The notes under the pieces: generated by a model
The model's input: only the letters and a program-made list of their open reading frames with translations
The model's database searches: none
Told to the model about the DNA's origin: nothing
DNA from: Leidyana gryllorum EB-2025a
Taxonomy: Eukaryota; Apicomplexa
Direction of reading: 5' to 3'
Assembly: GCA_048772705.1 (NCBI GenBank)
Contig: JBLWGC010000104.1
Span: 806,001 to 870,000 of the forward strand
DNA length: 64,000 bases
Part shown: in pieces, positions 11,048 to 22,577 of the stretch
How positions within the stretch are numbered: position 1 is the first letter of the stretch
How the letters are laid out: each line of letters starts with the position of its first letter
Program-made: the position numbers and the translations under genes

Positions 11048-12565
11048 ATGAGACCATCACGAGGGGTAGCCTTTGCCGCAATATGTTTGATATTCGTTGT
11101 GTTCCTCCCTAAGTTGCTAGACAGTGTACCTCCTGCGCTACTGCCCTCCAACCAAGCTTTATTCATCCTCGCATTATTGACGGTTTGCACCAGACAAGGA
11201 TCGCTTGTCTTCTTGTTCTGTGGTGTAGCAGTTCTGGTGTTGGAGATCTTTGTACTGACGCATATGCACCGCGCGGCCCGTCGCGCAGCCTACACTGTTG
11301 AGAATTCCCACCCCTCATTGGAAAATACCCCTCTACAAATCTGGACTATGGCCTTGGCAGAGAACATCAAGTTTGTTCAAGAGGCTCAGCAGATTGGACT
11401 GAACGTCTCTCAATTATGGCCGGAGATCTCGCGATCTCAGGCGTCGCTGGTGGCGGGTCAGCGGCAAGAGTCAGAAGCGCTCAAAGATGTTCAAGTAGTC
11501 GACGATCCACACGCACACACCGAAATGTTTGATGTCAACTACTACTCGGACTCTACTGGAGCAAGATGGGTGACTGTCGGATACGAGACAACGGAAGAAG
11601 CAGAAGCCGAGACCACAGAGACGGTGACCACAACAACGGGTGCGAGAAGCAGAGCAACCACAAAGACTGCTGCACTATTGGGAGTGGATGAGGAGGAAGA
11701 GATTGGGAGTCTGGGAAGCTATGGCGCTGGAGTGAGAACAGTGGACATCATGACAGAGATTTTGAAGGGCTCTCCGGATGTGCGACATGTTCTGGAAGGT
11801 GGGAACCCGACTAAAGATTTGGAGACATTGGTCAGTACTTTGCAATTGACTCCGGTCGCCACTCGAGCGGGTCAGCTGAGCACTGCAGCCAACAAAGCCA
11901 CAAAGGCGAACGAGATAAGTAACATGCCTCAATCAGCGAACTCGAGACTCGTCAGAGAGTTTCTCGCGGAGATGATGGACGAGAATACCACAGATTGGTC
12001 ACAAGCTATTCTGGAAGGGTTCGTTGCCATCTGCCTAGGCGCCAGCCCCAGTGAATTCAAAGCGTTGATGGAAGCGATACTCGCCGACAAGGTATTCGAA
12101 AAGATGACTGTGCAGGAGGTTGATGTTCTCAATAACACTTTGTATGAACAAGTTGACCGTCTGGCGAAGATAGTGGATCAGAATCAGCGACATCCAACTA
12201 ACGGACGGGGTGGGCTGAGGCTTCTCGGTGAGAAGCCACAGAGAGGACACCGAAATGACACTCGGCGATCTCAAAGTCCCAATGCTTTTGCGCGTCTCCC
12301 GCCACCGATGAACATTACAGAACACAATGTCGAACGGGTCCGGGAGGCTTTGCAATTAGACTGGCAACGATTCGTCGAAGATACGCAAGACATGATTAAT
12401 TCGCGTGGCATTGGGCTTTTGCCCGAGATTGCGATTCTGGTGGTCGCGCTGTTCGCATCGTATCGCAAAGCCCCCAAATTGTGCGTCGCCTGGCGTTGGT
12501 GCAGCGACGATCCAGAGGATGGAGACACCTCCAACACGGCCGAGATGGCACAACTGCCACAATAG
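11048..12565 (+). CDS. Hypothetical membrane protein, 505 aa
   Basis: One uninterrupted frame. The N-terminus holds two or three hydrophobic helices (GVAFAAICLIFVVFLPKL, LFILALLTVC, LVFLFCGVAVLVLEIFVL), and another sits near the C-terminus (LLPEIAILVVALFASY). Between them is a largely hydrophilic region with a Thr/Glu-rich segment (about residues 175-210) and helical stretches. I recognise no domain. It starts 42 bp after RFC2. Absence of introns over 1.5 kb is unusual for this window but the frame is open and codon use looks like that of its neighbours. Confidence 0.75.
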   Translation: MRPSRGVAFAAICLIFVVFLPKLLDSVPPALLPSNQALFILALLTVCTRQGSLVFLFCGVAVLVLEIFVLTHMHRAARRAAYTVENSHPSLENTPLQIWTMALAENIKFVQEAQQIGLNVSQLWPEISRSQASLVAGQRQESEALKDVQVVDDPHAHTEMFDVNYYSDSTGARWVTVGYETTEEAEAETTETVTTTTGARSRATTKTAALLGVDEEEEIGSLGSYGAGVRTVDIMTEILKGSPDVRHVLEGGNPTKDLETLVSTLQLTPVATRAGQLSTAANKATKANEISNMPQSANSRLVREFLAEMMDENTTDWSQAILEGFVAICLGASPSEFKALMEAILADKVFEKMTVQEVDVLNNTLYEQVDRLAKIVDQNQRHPTNGRGGLRLLGEKPQRGHRNDTRRSQSPNAFARLPPPMNITEHNVERVREALQLDWQRFVEDTQDMINSRGIGLLPEIAILVVALFASYRKAPKLCVAWRWCSDDPEDGDTSNTAEMAQLPQ

Positions 12566-12719
12566 AAACGAGACGTCTGGCGAGACTCAATCTGGCGGGT
12601 GTCCCACGCCACTTCTCGCGCCATTGTGAGTAGTCGAGTGGATGTGTAGGGAAAACAAGCTCATTGACACAGTGACAACTCACTTGTGATCGCTGCCCTT
12701 CGAAAGAGTCCGACACGCT

Positions 12720-13552
12720 ATGGATCGAGAAGGTCTCGATGAGTTCCCGGACCTTCGTGAAGCCAAAGCTGCGATGCAGCAAAGGGGATCAGGTACGTAC
12801 TGAGACACTCGTCGTCGCAATTCAATCGTATTTCAACAGCAGACCGCACACGCGGCGGTGCTTGGGCCCGGAAGAAGATACCGCAATCCCCCAGTGACGG
12901 CAGCGCGGGAACTCCCATGCGTTCGAGTGGAGGTGGTGGTGGTGGTGGTGGACAAGCCACGCAAAAACGCTTTAATTCATCCCGCCAGTCGAGCTGGCAA
13001 TCCAGACCGATGCCACCACGCAGGATGGACGAACACTCCGCCTCTGCCATCATAGAAGAGACTCCCAGCCGTCGCGGTGGTGGGCCTCTCTCGAGTCGGG
13101 CAAGACGTGGCCGTGGGACTCCAAACAGTCACTGGCGAGGATCTCGCGGGGTTGCGAGTCATCGTCGGGGGCAGAGTCTCCAGATGATCACTCGACACTG
13201 GCCTCCAACACAAGATACTTCAATGACTGTCACCCCCACTGGAGGTGCTCCTCCGTCGTCCTCCGGGATTGATGTTGCCGATGGGTGTGCTTATGATGGG
13301 GAACCTCCTTTGGGGGGCCTCGTCGTGGGTACAACGGTTCAGAAAGAAGATCTCGAACAGCTTAATGAGCTGCCCCGTCCCCCTCCACACACTGGCGAGC
13401 CCCGCGTTGTAACCAGCTCGCCCCCAGGATACATCTGGATGGGTCTTAGCCCCCGAATAACCAGTGAAATGGAACACGCGATGGCAGAAGTCTTCAATGA
13501 GCCCCGACTGCTGCAGCTCGTCTCAGTCATGACTGACCCATACGAAGACTGA
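12720..13552 (+). CDS. Hypothetical Arg/Gly/Pro-rich protein, 261 aa
   Basis: Two exons, 12720..12792 and 12840..13552, with a 47-nt intron. The start MDREGLDEFPDLREAKAAM is acidic and helical. A poly-Gly run (eight Gly) and many RGG/RG and Ser-Arg motifs (RRGGGP, RARRGRGTP, WRGSRG) follow, then Pro-rich sequence and a conserved-looking C-terminal helix (ITSEMEHAMAEVFNEPRLLQLVSVMTDPYED, quoted in part). The RG-rich part suggests RNA binding; this is inference. No named family is recognised. It converges with the WD-repeat gene, 52 bp apart. Confidence 0.65.
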
Positions 13553-13604
13553 GGGCCAAGTGCGACTTGGAGAGAAAAGTCCTCCATGGTTGTTGCAGTC
13601 CCGC

Positions 13605-15059
13605 TCACTCACCGCCACCTTCAGCGCCGTTTGAGGGCCCAAGATGTGACCATAACATCGCCAACAGCCACTTGAGCACGTTGGGGGTGAAATTGTACAT
13701 AGCTGGGAATATCTGTGGAGCACCGTCAGAGGAAGATTTGAGTGGTGTGGCCGTACCATAGAACTGTCCGAATGTCGTTAACAGATTGGGCGAGTCATAC
13801 TTCCACACCGCCACTCGGCCTCGATTCATGGACGGATCCCACAGGCCGACGGTGACCACCGACTCGTCTGATGGGATGCCTGGCATTCCGTATCCGCAAG
13901 AATAATATTCCATATTGGTCACTGCGGCCGCGCCGGGCGGTCGTGAATTGCGACAAGCAAGAAGACTGTCTGTTCGTGTCCACTTTGGAGCTTGATATTC
14001 CACCATCTGTGTAAACGATGGCAGAGAAGCAGTGAGAGCAATCCACTCACCACCGAACCGTCTACCGAATTGACTAACATCATACGTCCCATAGCCGTAG
14101 TCACCAGCAAATTGTGAGTTAACGGAGTGAAGTCAATGGTCTGTTGACAGCATTGCTCAATGATAGTCAAATTTGATTGCTTACTCTAATCCAATCTTTG
14201 GGACCCATGTGGTCCTCCAAACAAATTATCAAGAATTCCCACTGTAAATGAAGATGACTGTTGTCGCTTTGTCTGTTGGCCACTTACATTCTGGTAGTGT
14301 CTGAGGTCCAACAGACGAATTATCTTTGGATCAGTAGCGATCGCAAATGTGTTGCCTTCTCTGCCATTCTCAAATGCAGTGACCGGAGCGAACAATCTGT
14401 GCCAACTGCGTGGAGCAGTGTTTGTCGGGCAATTGCAGTTATATACAGCGATGGGTTTCTCCACTTCTGATTGATACAGATGAACTTTGCCTTCCAAAGT
14501 AGTGACCATGAAATGGGGGTTCTCAATGGTTTGCATCTTCAGCCCATTACACCTCAGCACCCTGGGAAAGAAATATGGAAATACAAAGTCATGTGGGAGA
14601 TCTCACTTGGCGTCAAAGTTCAGCACTTTGATGAATCGGTTCTCGCGAAGATCCCAAAATCGTGCGGTAGCTGTGTGGAGGATATGACGGGGATATGTAC
14701 AACAGTATCCTTACTTGTCACATCCCGGTGGAATTTACTCAGAGCGAGGGCCATGTGGTTTGACCGTCCGAGATAGTGAGTCAACTCGGCGCCATGTTTG
14801 CGGGAATATAAGCCTCGCAGACTGAAGAGGGAGATAGAACATAGAGAGTGCTCCGATAACATGCCTACCTCCATTGTTTCTGGCCGGAGTCCAGGCTAGC
14901 GACCACCACAGAATCGTCATCCGCACTCGCCAAGAGTTGAGAGCCGTCGGCGCTCCAGGTCAATGAATTCGTGGGTGCAGACACTTCTTGTACAACGGAA
15001 TCGAATATAATAGTCTCTTCATCCCAACTCGAGCTATTACTGTCATAGCCTCCCCTCAT
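13605..15059 (-). CDS. WD40-repeat protein, WDR82/Swd2-like
   Basis: Seven exons (15059-14869, 14821-14715, 14670-14607, 14561-14288, 14241-14185, 14140-14051, 14006-13605); 394 residues. WD-type blades are visible: TNSLTWSADGSQLLASADDDSVVVASLDSG (in part), TARFWDLRENRFIKVL, IIRLLDLRHYQNW and WIRTIDFTP. The stretch LYSRKHGAELTHY after the first blade matches the LYSKKYGVDLI segment of WDR82/Swd2, a subunit of the COMPASS H3K4 methyltransferase and of 3'-end/termination complexes. That assignment is probable rather than certain. Its start codon lies 18 bp from that of the divergent TRMO gene. Confidence 0.7.
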
Positions 15060-15077
15060 ATTACAAGTTTTTTGGTG
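15060..15077. promoter_or_regulatory. 18-bp bidirectional start-to-start spacer (WDR82-like / TRMO)
   Basis: The whole space between the two divergent start codons is attacaagttttttggtg. It must hold or overlap both 5' leaders. It contains TTTTTTGG, a tract also seen in other divergent spacers of this window. Confidence 0.55.
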
Positions 15078-16640
15078 ATGAGCGAGGCAGATGAAGAACA
15101 GGAAAGAAAGGCTATAGGATGTGAAATTGAACGGTTATGGCGCCAGGTGCAACAGGTAAGCCCTGATATATCAACTAAGTATCGTCAAACCGCCGGTTAG
15201 GAGCAACTCGGTCGTGAAGAAGCACTCCCGATCCCCTCGAACATCCAAGTTAAGAGGCCGAAGAATCCGACCTTTGGAGTCTGGACAACAGCCGTACTCA
15301 CCAAGTTAAAGCATACAGCCAAACCACAAAACTGTCAGGGGGCGTTCGCTGATGAACCTGCCCACGTCTGGGCTTCAGCGCTGGCAGAACTATGGAACGC
15401 CGAGCCCCTGACAGGCATCCGCACTCAGTTCAGGATGGACGCCCGAAGTACCGGCTTCTTGAACTTCTATAGTTGGGACTCTCGACCTGAGACTCTAGTC
15501 ACAGGCATCCCTGAGCCTGATGCCTCTTTGTGGACCTTCTCATCTATTGGTACAATCACCAGCTGCTATAAACAAAAGTTCGGAACTCCTCGGCAAGGTG
15601 AGGACCCCAAGTCCCCGTCTCCACCTAACGGTTTATCACTCAGGAGGTCGACTCGTCCCGCACAGTCTTGCCATTGTGACATTGAAGAAAGAGTTCAATG
15701 AACATTGGTTCGCGGGGCTAAAAGACTTCTCACACGTCTGGATATTGTTCCTGCTCGATGCCGTGGGACACAGACCGTTGGTGGCAGCTCCGAAGTTGGC
15801 AACAGGGAAAGTGGGGGTATTTGGATCTCGATCTCCCCACCGACCGAATCCTATCGGACTGACACTGTGCAAACTAGAGGCTGTTCATGGTCGTACCATA
15901 TCAGTCAGTGGGCATGACATAGTGCAGGGTACCAATGTGATTGATATTAAGCCGTACCACCCTCTAGATGTGGTGAAAGAATGTCAGGTTCCGAACTGGG
16001 TCTCAGACACCATTCCCCCCCCGCTCTCAGACGACCTCTCCGAGCTTTTCCGCAAAGAGCACCCTCTCGAGGGATTTGCCACCGTAAGTATCAGACCCTC
16101 CCGCACATGACGCTCCCATAGGTCGTCATTACCCGACGGGTCTGGAGGACTCTCTTCGCCACACTAACCGACCGTTGGGAACAATTACTGAGCCGTCCCC
16201 GACATAGCAGAATAATGGATGATGAAAAGAAGGGGGCACCATTGCGGGACAGCCTCCAGCGGCTAAAGACGTTGATCAGTGACGAAGAAGACCTCGCGAC
16301 CATTGCGACTACTGCTGACACTCTGATGCAGACGGCCAAGGACCTCTTACGGCCACAACCCATCGGGGGTGTGCCTCCCTTCGAAGTGTATGAGAAGTTG
16401 ACTGACTTTTGCCGGGCTGTTCTCGAAACGTTGCGGTTGGATCCGCGCAGTCGGGACGATCGCAAAGCCACCGGCGAGTTACCTTACCAGATCTTTCTGG
16501 ACAACTTTGAGGGTTAGTTGGGAGGGGGGTTTCATGGTACTCTTGGTATGATTGTGACTGCAGTGCTATTCAATGCCATTCGCGTGGACGAAAAGGTTCC
16601 CGTACGATTGGAAGTAACTGGGATCACTCGGATGAATTAG
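15078..16640 (+). CDS. TRMO: tRNA (adenine37-N6)-methyltransferase TRMO/TsaA family
   Basis: Five exons: 15078..15155, 15201..15597, 15644..16083, 16122..16512, 16564..16640; 460 residues. After a ~135-residue N-terminal extension comes the TsaA/TRMO fold: SIGTITSCYKQKFGTPRQG (about 140-158), LVPHSLA, GLKDFSHVWILF, VGVFGSRSPHRPNPIGLTL (about 216-233), then DIKPYHP. The C-terminal subdomain LRLDPRSRDDRKATGELPYQIFLDNFEV aligns with the bacterial TsaA tail (quoted only in part: DPRS, YQIFLDNF). The enzyme methylates t6A37 of tRNAs reading ANN codons to m6t6A. The fourth intron has the weaker donor GTTAGT. Head gene of a tight co-directional run. Confidence 0.9.
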
Positions 16641-16660
16641 TAGACCGTTTTTTCACCTGG

Positions 16661-19600
16661 ATGAGTTCGCAAGTAGTGGGTTGGAATGGTTCGGGGACCC
16701 ATTACACCCAAGGTGGCTATTCGTACCCCTCACAATACATTCAACCTGACCACGAGCGTTGGCAACCGGAAATTGGTACCAACTATGACTACATAGCCCC
16801 TACACAACATGATCACTACAATAGAGCCGTCCAACGGTCACCACCTGCATTCCGCTACCCCGTAGCGGACCACTCTCTACAGTACCCAGCCGAGTTTGAG
16901 CCCCAGCGCTACAACGACCAAGCGCCCATCCGGTATCATGAGCCTCTCCACCCTACCAGCACTTCAACCAGAGCACCCTCGCCCCAGCAGTACTTACCAG
17001 ACTCCGCTGGCATTCGCCGTGTGGGACGTCACCCTCAGTTCGCGGATGAGATCTCGCCTATCAAACAAGGCGGAGGCCACCAACGAGGTAGATACATGGA
17101 TGGTCCAGGAGTACAATATATTGACACCACCCCGGGAGCCTCCATCAAGTACAATGAGCACTCGATGGACCCTCGGTTCGGAGCGGTCGATCCCTATCGT
17201 GATCTCGGATTTGCAAACGATGAAATGCTCTCAATGACATCCGGCATGTCCGACGGTCGTCCTCGTGGGCAATCAGTTGTGCGAAGGATGGTTCTGTCGC
17301 GAGAACCGTTGTCAGGCCCGGAAATGGTACCGATGTCGTCTTCGGAGCGGTATGCGGCCACAGTGGCCTCCGTGGCAAGTGTGAGGCCAGGATTGATTGC
17401 TCACCATCGGGTCAGCCCACCCTCCGCTCACGGGCATGCCTTCCGACCCGCTACCCATACTTTCGAAGACACACAGTTCCCAATGCCCTCACGTGGTGAG
17501 AGCCGTGCTGCCTCTTCGGTAGGAGGTTTGCGACGCGCTCCACATATGGGCACAGAGGTGAATATTCCTCTGCCTTCAACCGCCGATCTGAGCGGGGCTC
17601 AATGGGCTCGTCCAGGAAGGCTTGTGGGCGACCTAATATTGGAGCCAAACGTCGTTGGCGCTCGAAATAGACGACCAATGACCAGCAACGACCTTGGAGC
17701 CGTCCCCACTCCCGTAATTCGGCCCGCTTCTGCTCAATTAAGGTGAGTTTGCTATTCTGTGTCTCCGTTTGGCATTTGTGTGTTCGAAGGCCTTTGCACA
17801 CCCGACTTCTTCCAAGTGAATGGGGTTATCAGCCGAGCACGCGGGCGGCGACCGCAGCATCCCCGCCGATGGATAGTGAATGTGCCGTCAACAGTGGGCG
17901 AGAGGAGAACACAGCTATGACGAGAACAAGAGCTGCAACGGCAGTGGGGCGTAGTCGGTCCAGTCGTAATGCTTCCACGACAGTGGGGACCGTCGCTATC
18001 GAGAATCGTGTCCGGCTGGAGGCCGTTCGCGCGTGCGCAGTCCAGCAGATTCCCTCCGTGTCGGGAAACGACAGCGCGCGAATGGATACAGCAAGGACGA
18101 AGTCCAGAACACCGAAAGGTGGCGATAAGAGTCCAGTTTCAGTGGAAGGCGGTGGAAGCAGAAGCATCGGAGGTCAGTCAACAGGTCAACGCCGTGGGCG
18201 CGGGGCCCCGGAGGAGGAGTCGACTACCACCGTTGAAAGCATTTCAAGGAGTAGTGGCGCTAAGACGGTGCCAAGACGTCGGCCTGCTGCGAATGACAAT
18301 GGGAAAGGCGTCGAAGCCCTGGATCTGGCGTCGCTGTTGGCAAATGTCACCGGCTCCCTCAATGAGCAGCAGCTACCAGTTCTGGATCAAATCCGATCAG
18401 CGGTGAATGATCTTGCGGCAGCATGTCGAACATTGGCTTCGAAACGCGCAGAGTCCCCCAGTCCATCGCATTCTCATTCGCCAGCTATCACCGCCTCCAC
18501 CAAACGACAACCAGAAGTCTCCACGTCAGAAGAGTCGGCGAGTACGTCGAACAATTCGAAAGGACTAAGCAACAGTAACCCTCTGACCAATAGCAAAGTC
18601 ATTGATGAATTGACGAACCGCGTGTCACAAAAGGTGATGACGAAGGTCCTGGCCTCGTTGCTGAAAACAATGGCTGGAGACGCGGACGCGTCCCAGCAAC
18701 CGGCGGCTGCTGATGACTTCAACAACTCGCAACACCGTGAAAGAGGACGAGCTCTCAGCTGGACCGAGCAACAGAATCAACAAATGATGAAGAGTCGGTC
18801 TCCCGTGGCGGCCGTGGCGGCCGACCCCTCAATTCCCTATGCAGCTGACTCTCAATCAGTAGCATCCTCGTCTAATATTACCAGCCATAAACCCGATATT
18901 CACACGTATGGTGGACCCTTCGGAATGCAACCGTGGCAGTCTCTCTCTGGACAGCATCACCAGTACGACACCGTGGCAGCAGCATATGGATTCCCCCCCG
19001 CTGCCGGCGAAACAGTTTCTCCTCCAACTTCATTCGCACCTCCCACCGCTGCCCTTCTCGAGGATAAGGTGCGGAGAAACTTCACCGATGCCCCCCAGCA
19101 TCCTACCATAATACCCCCCCTGATCAAGGCCGCGCCTCGGGCAGACTTGGACGGCCCGATTCTAAAAAGCAAAGAAGAGAAGAAGACGCCGAGTACTATT
19201 GACCCTCTGTCCACAACTAAGAGTCGGGATTCCACACACAATGAATCTGCGACGGGTACACATCCGACACCCGCTCAACGTCCCCCGAAGGCCGGCATGA
19301 GAGAAGTGATGTTCACTCTGCGAATTGACACCTTCCAAGACTCGAGTAACAGTCCAAACAGTTCTTCCTCCAACCGTCAGGCCTGGCAGCCTACCACACG
19401 TCAAGTTGATGTGGTTCGCATCAACAAAAACCCCGATCTATTTGTTCTTCCGGACTGCTTTACTGCGCCAGAATGTCATCACCTTATTGCTGAACTCCCT
19501 ATAAAGTGGGATGTGAATCCTGTACCAGGAGTCATCGTGGATGCCGCGCGCAAAACCGACGGTTTCGGTCGAATTATCACCTCTCCCCCTTCGGTAAGTT

Positions 19601-20218
19601 CACCAATTCGCGACCAGAGCCGGAGACACCACAATGTGTGAGGAGACGCCACAGTGTGTGAGACGGCTCTCGACAATTATATTCCCCCTTGGTCTTGTGG
19701 CTGTCTCTTCCCCCCGCCTCCTGTGCTCTATAAATAACTTGATCTATATTTGTACTATCTCGCAGAGCGCTCGGGCCGGGTCTATCAGCACTGCGTTGCT
19801 GAAGAGAGGATCTTCGCCTTGTGTGTCGCGGTTGGAGCGCCGCTTGGCCGCTGCTTCGCAATGTCAACAAGATCAGATCTCGCGGATCTTGCTTGTCAAA
19901 TTCAGTCCCGGAGCTTATTTGGGACCTCACTTGGAAGGGCACGACGTCTTCAAGACCATCGTCGTATTTTTGAACGGTAAGACCGCCTTGATTGCTTTGC
20001 TGAGCTCATTCCTAACAGACTTGGAGGGTCGAGGTGGCGACGTGGCCTTCACAAAATTAGGACTGCAGGTGCGACCAAAACGTGGCACGGCTCTTATGTG
20101 GCAAGATGAGATTGTGGATAAAGACGGTAATCCCAAGCCCAACCCTGCGATGATCCGCTGCGATCGCCCTACTGAACATGATGAGAAGATCCTTTTGGTG
20201 TGTCAATTCCGACGCTGA
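16661..20218 (+). CDS. Long disordered protein with C-terminal prolyl-4-hydroxylase-like domain
   Basis: Four exons, 16661..17742, 17790..19593, 19766..19976 and 20019..20218; 1098 residues. The first ~900 residues are Ser/Pro/Arg-rich low complexity with a helical patch near LDLASLLANVTGSLNEQQL. From about 905 a 2-oxoglutarate/Fe(II) dioxygenase-like domain appears: FVLPDCFTAPECHHLIAELP, RILLVKFSPGAYLGPHLEGHD, TIVVFLND, GRGGDVAF, RPKRGTALMW and HDEKILLVCQF. This is the P4H arrangement, but the proximal motif is HxE (H1017, E1019), and the distal His is not at the usual place, so activity is doubtful. The intron 19594-19765 (172 nt) is long for this region. It may be two genes read as one, though no stop intervenes. 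It starts 20 bp after TRMO. Confidence 0.7.
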
Positions 20219-20229
20219 TAGCTTTTTTT

Positions 20230-20793
20230 ATGTGGTTTTGTTGCTCACGGGTCCGTCAGGAAACTGCAGAGGAGCACGAGCTTGGTGTCGGCTTGTCTTC
20301 TCAAAACAGCATAGGCTCTCGTCGCCATGTCCCCCCTTCGACCAGTTCGACCTCAATGCACAGCGACCGACGCTACAGTACCAGAATGAGTGGTGTCCGT
20401 ATTACTGTTAGTCGTAGCTTGGTGCCTTTGTCGGCAAAGAGCTCCATGACGCTATCCACAGAGTCCAAGTCCTCTTCTTCCATAGATACAAAGGCTGACG
20501 GTGGCACCGCCAGGGAACTAATGCTGGAACAGCCCGTATCAATTACCAATTCACCAAGACGCCGTCGTGCGAGCTCCCGTGGAGGGTCTATTGCCTCCAG
20601 GACGCGGCGATGGTGGAAGAAGGACCCCATATTGCTATTTTCACATTCTGTAGATAACATAAGAACTTACAATACATTACCCCGATCTCCCTCCATTGAG
20701 TCTGTACACAATTACAATGATGGTGAAGTGACTGATAGAAATGGTCTGTCGTCCACCAAAAGTCGATCAAGCAGTCTACAAGCGTCACAGTGA
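20230..20793 (+). CDS. Hypothetical Ser-rich basic protein, 187 aa
   Basis: Single exon; the first ATG of the frame gives MWFCCSRVRQE, 11 bp after the preceding stop. The protein is Ser/Arg-rich with likely phosphosites (SSTSMHSDRRYSTRMS, RRRRASSRGGS). The N-terminal Cys pair could be lipidated, which is speculative. No domain is recognised. Being squeezed between two good genes with 11 and 25 bp gaps and a fully open frame supports it as real. Confidence 0.5.
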   Translation: MWFCCSRVRQETAEEHELGVGLSSQNSIGSRRHVPPSTSSTSMHSDRRYSTRMSGVRITVSRSLVPLSAKSSMTLSTESKSSSSIDTKADGGTARELMLEQPVSITNSPRRRRASSRGGSIASRTRRWWKKDPILLFSHSVDNIRTYNTLPRSPSIESVHNYNDGEVTDRNGLSSTKSRSSSLQASQ

Positions 20794-20818
20794 TCGTGTG
20801 TGCGCAAGCAAGTCAAAC

Positions 20819-22549
20819 ATGTACAATGCGGCGAGCAAGTGGATTGCAAGCTGCAAGTCAACCCTTATTACCGCTGCTGACTCACTCGCCTCACGAGCAC
20901 CCACAACCGCGCCACTTGCAGCCCTCAGCAGTCTGCGAAGCCGGCTTCCTGCAACTACAGGTAAGTGTACAAAGTTACTAACCTCCATATGCGTCTATCG
21001 TCTGCCATACACAGATTTGTCAGTACCTCCATGTATTCAGGAGGTGGGTGACCAACTTTTTCTCGTATCAGCCGCCGACGCGTCGCATACGGCGTGCGCA
21101 CTGGGGTGGCTGGACTCCTTGGCGCAGACGACGTTGGAGAATGAGGTGGAAGCGCGGTGCCTCGTGGTTCACCTCAGACGAAACACTGCATTGGCCTCTC
21201 TTCCCGCAGCATTCACGCGAATCTCTCTGACAGTCTTCGATGTTCCCAAATCCAGATTCCCGGGCTTTTCTCTTAGCCAACTAGCGGAAACATGTGCCGC
21301 CATAGAGCTCTGGTAGGTTCACTTGTTAAAGAGTTGTGGCGTTATCTCTCCATTTCATTCAGGTCCCAGCGGTCGCGAGATCCGTGGGCGGTTGTACTAT
21401 TTTATTCTCCAGAAGGTGCTACGAAGCCACTGTACGTATCAGTTGCATATCATGTAAGTCTGGTTCACAGAGAAAGATGGACTGATTCATACTATCGATG
21501 CTCAGATATGGCGTCACCCCCGCAGTGATGTCGAAAAGGTATTAGAATGCTTCCGCGAACGAGCTGCAGGCTTTCGGGCCTCGCAAGGCATTGGACTTGT
21601 GGCACAGCTAACCCATCCGATCCTTGCTCCCCTACCATGTTCTCTATTTCCTTCGCAACGACGCATGCTATCCTATTGGCAGACGGAGTGTCAGAAACTC
21701 TATGAAGCACGCCAGGCTGGTGGATCGGCAGTGACTCGCAATCTTCACTTCAATTTGCAGCTCGCTAGGTTTGAAGCTTCTTGGCCTGCTCGCGTCCAAT
21801 CTCTAGAACTCCCTGATCCTGTTTTAGAGTTATGGATGTCCAATACCACTGTCTACACCACAGATCCCAGAGCCTCAAAGGCATGGCTCAACGGCACGGG
21901 AAGGGAAGATCACCAAACAGATTCCCACTTGACAATAATCCCGTTGCTAGTCGATGTCGCCCAAACTCACACCCCTCGATCTGACTCGACGAGTAGTGTA
22001 CGCTGGGAGTACCGATCGGCCAATTTCCCCAACTTCTCAGGAGACTTCCTGATCCGATTCCTTCCGAGTCTGGAAGGCGATCCGCTCAACACTTCTGGAC
22101 TTGGCTATGACTGTCGAGGCTCACCCACCTCACCAGAGTGGATGCTTAGAGCTCAGTTTCACACCCGAATGTTCAGCTCGCAGAGCCTAACGCAGAAGAT
22201 TAGGCTCTCGGGACCCGATTTGGACGGCTTCGACTTCCTTCAGACTGTCGCAGCGCCTGTCTCCTCTGTCGATATGGAGCTAAAGTACAGTACCAGCCCC
22301 CGACCTGGCGGCGGTAGTGTACTCCGCAGTGTTGAACAACTTCTCGATAGCTGCCTCGTCAACAGGCCCCCAGAGTCCACTGGCGGAGAGCTCCGGCCTA
22401 CTGCCGAGGGCGCGACTTCCAGTGCCATTGACGAAGATCAAGATGACTTTGCAGCAGAGATCAGCCGCATAATTGTTCCAGACAGCACAGAATCTACCTC
22501 CGTGGAGCTCGAGAATCGAACTTCATCCGAGGAACGTGTATCGCTCTGA
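20819..22549 (+). CDS. Hypothetical protein, 524 aa
   Basis: Four exons: 20819..20960, 21015..21312, 21363..21453, 21506..22549, with introns of 54, 50 and 52 nt in agreeing phase. The product starts MYNAASKWIASCKSTLITAADSL and has no signal peptide. The central part (VGDQLFLVSAADASHTACALGWLDSL, WAVVLFYSPEG) looks globular. The C-terminal ~100 residues are acidic and Ser-rich. I do not recognise a family. It is the last gene of the four-gene co-directional run and converges with Fcf2, 28 bp apart. Confidence 0.7.
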
Positions 22550-22577
22550 ACAGAGAGCTGACACTGACTCACGCCCG

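Noticed and set aside
20200-20229. Upstream extension of the Ser-rich protein starting at GTG
   Set aside because: No ATG there and it overlaps the end of the P4H-like gene; ATG 20230 is the first usable start.
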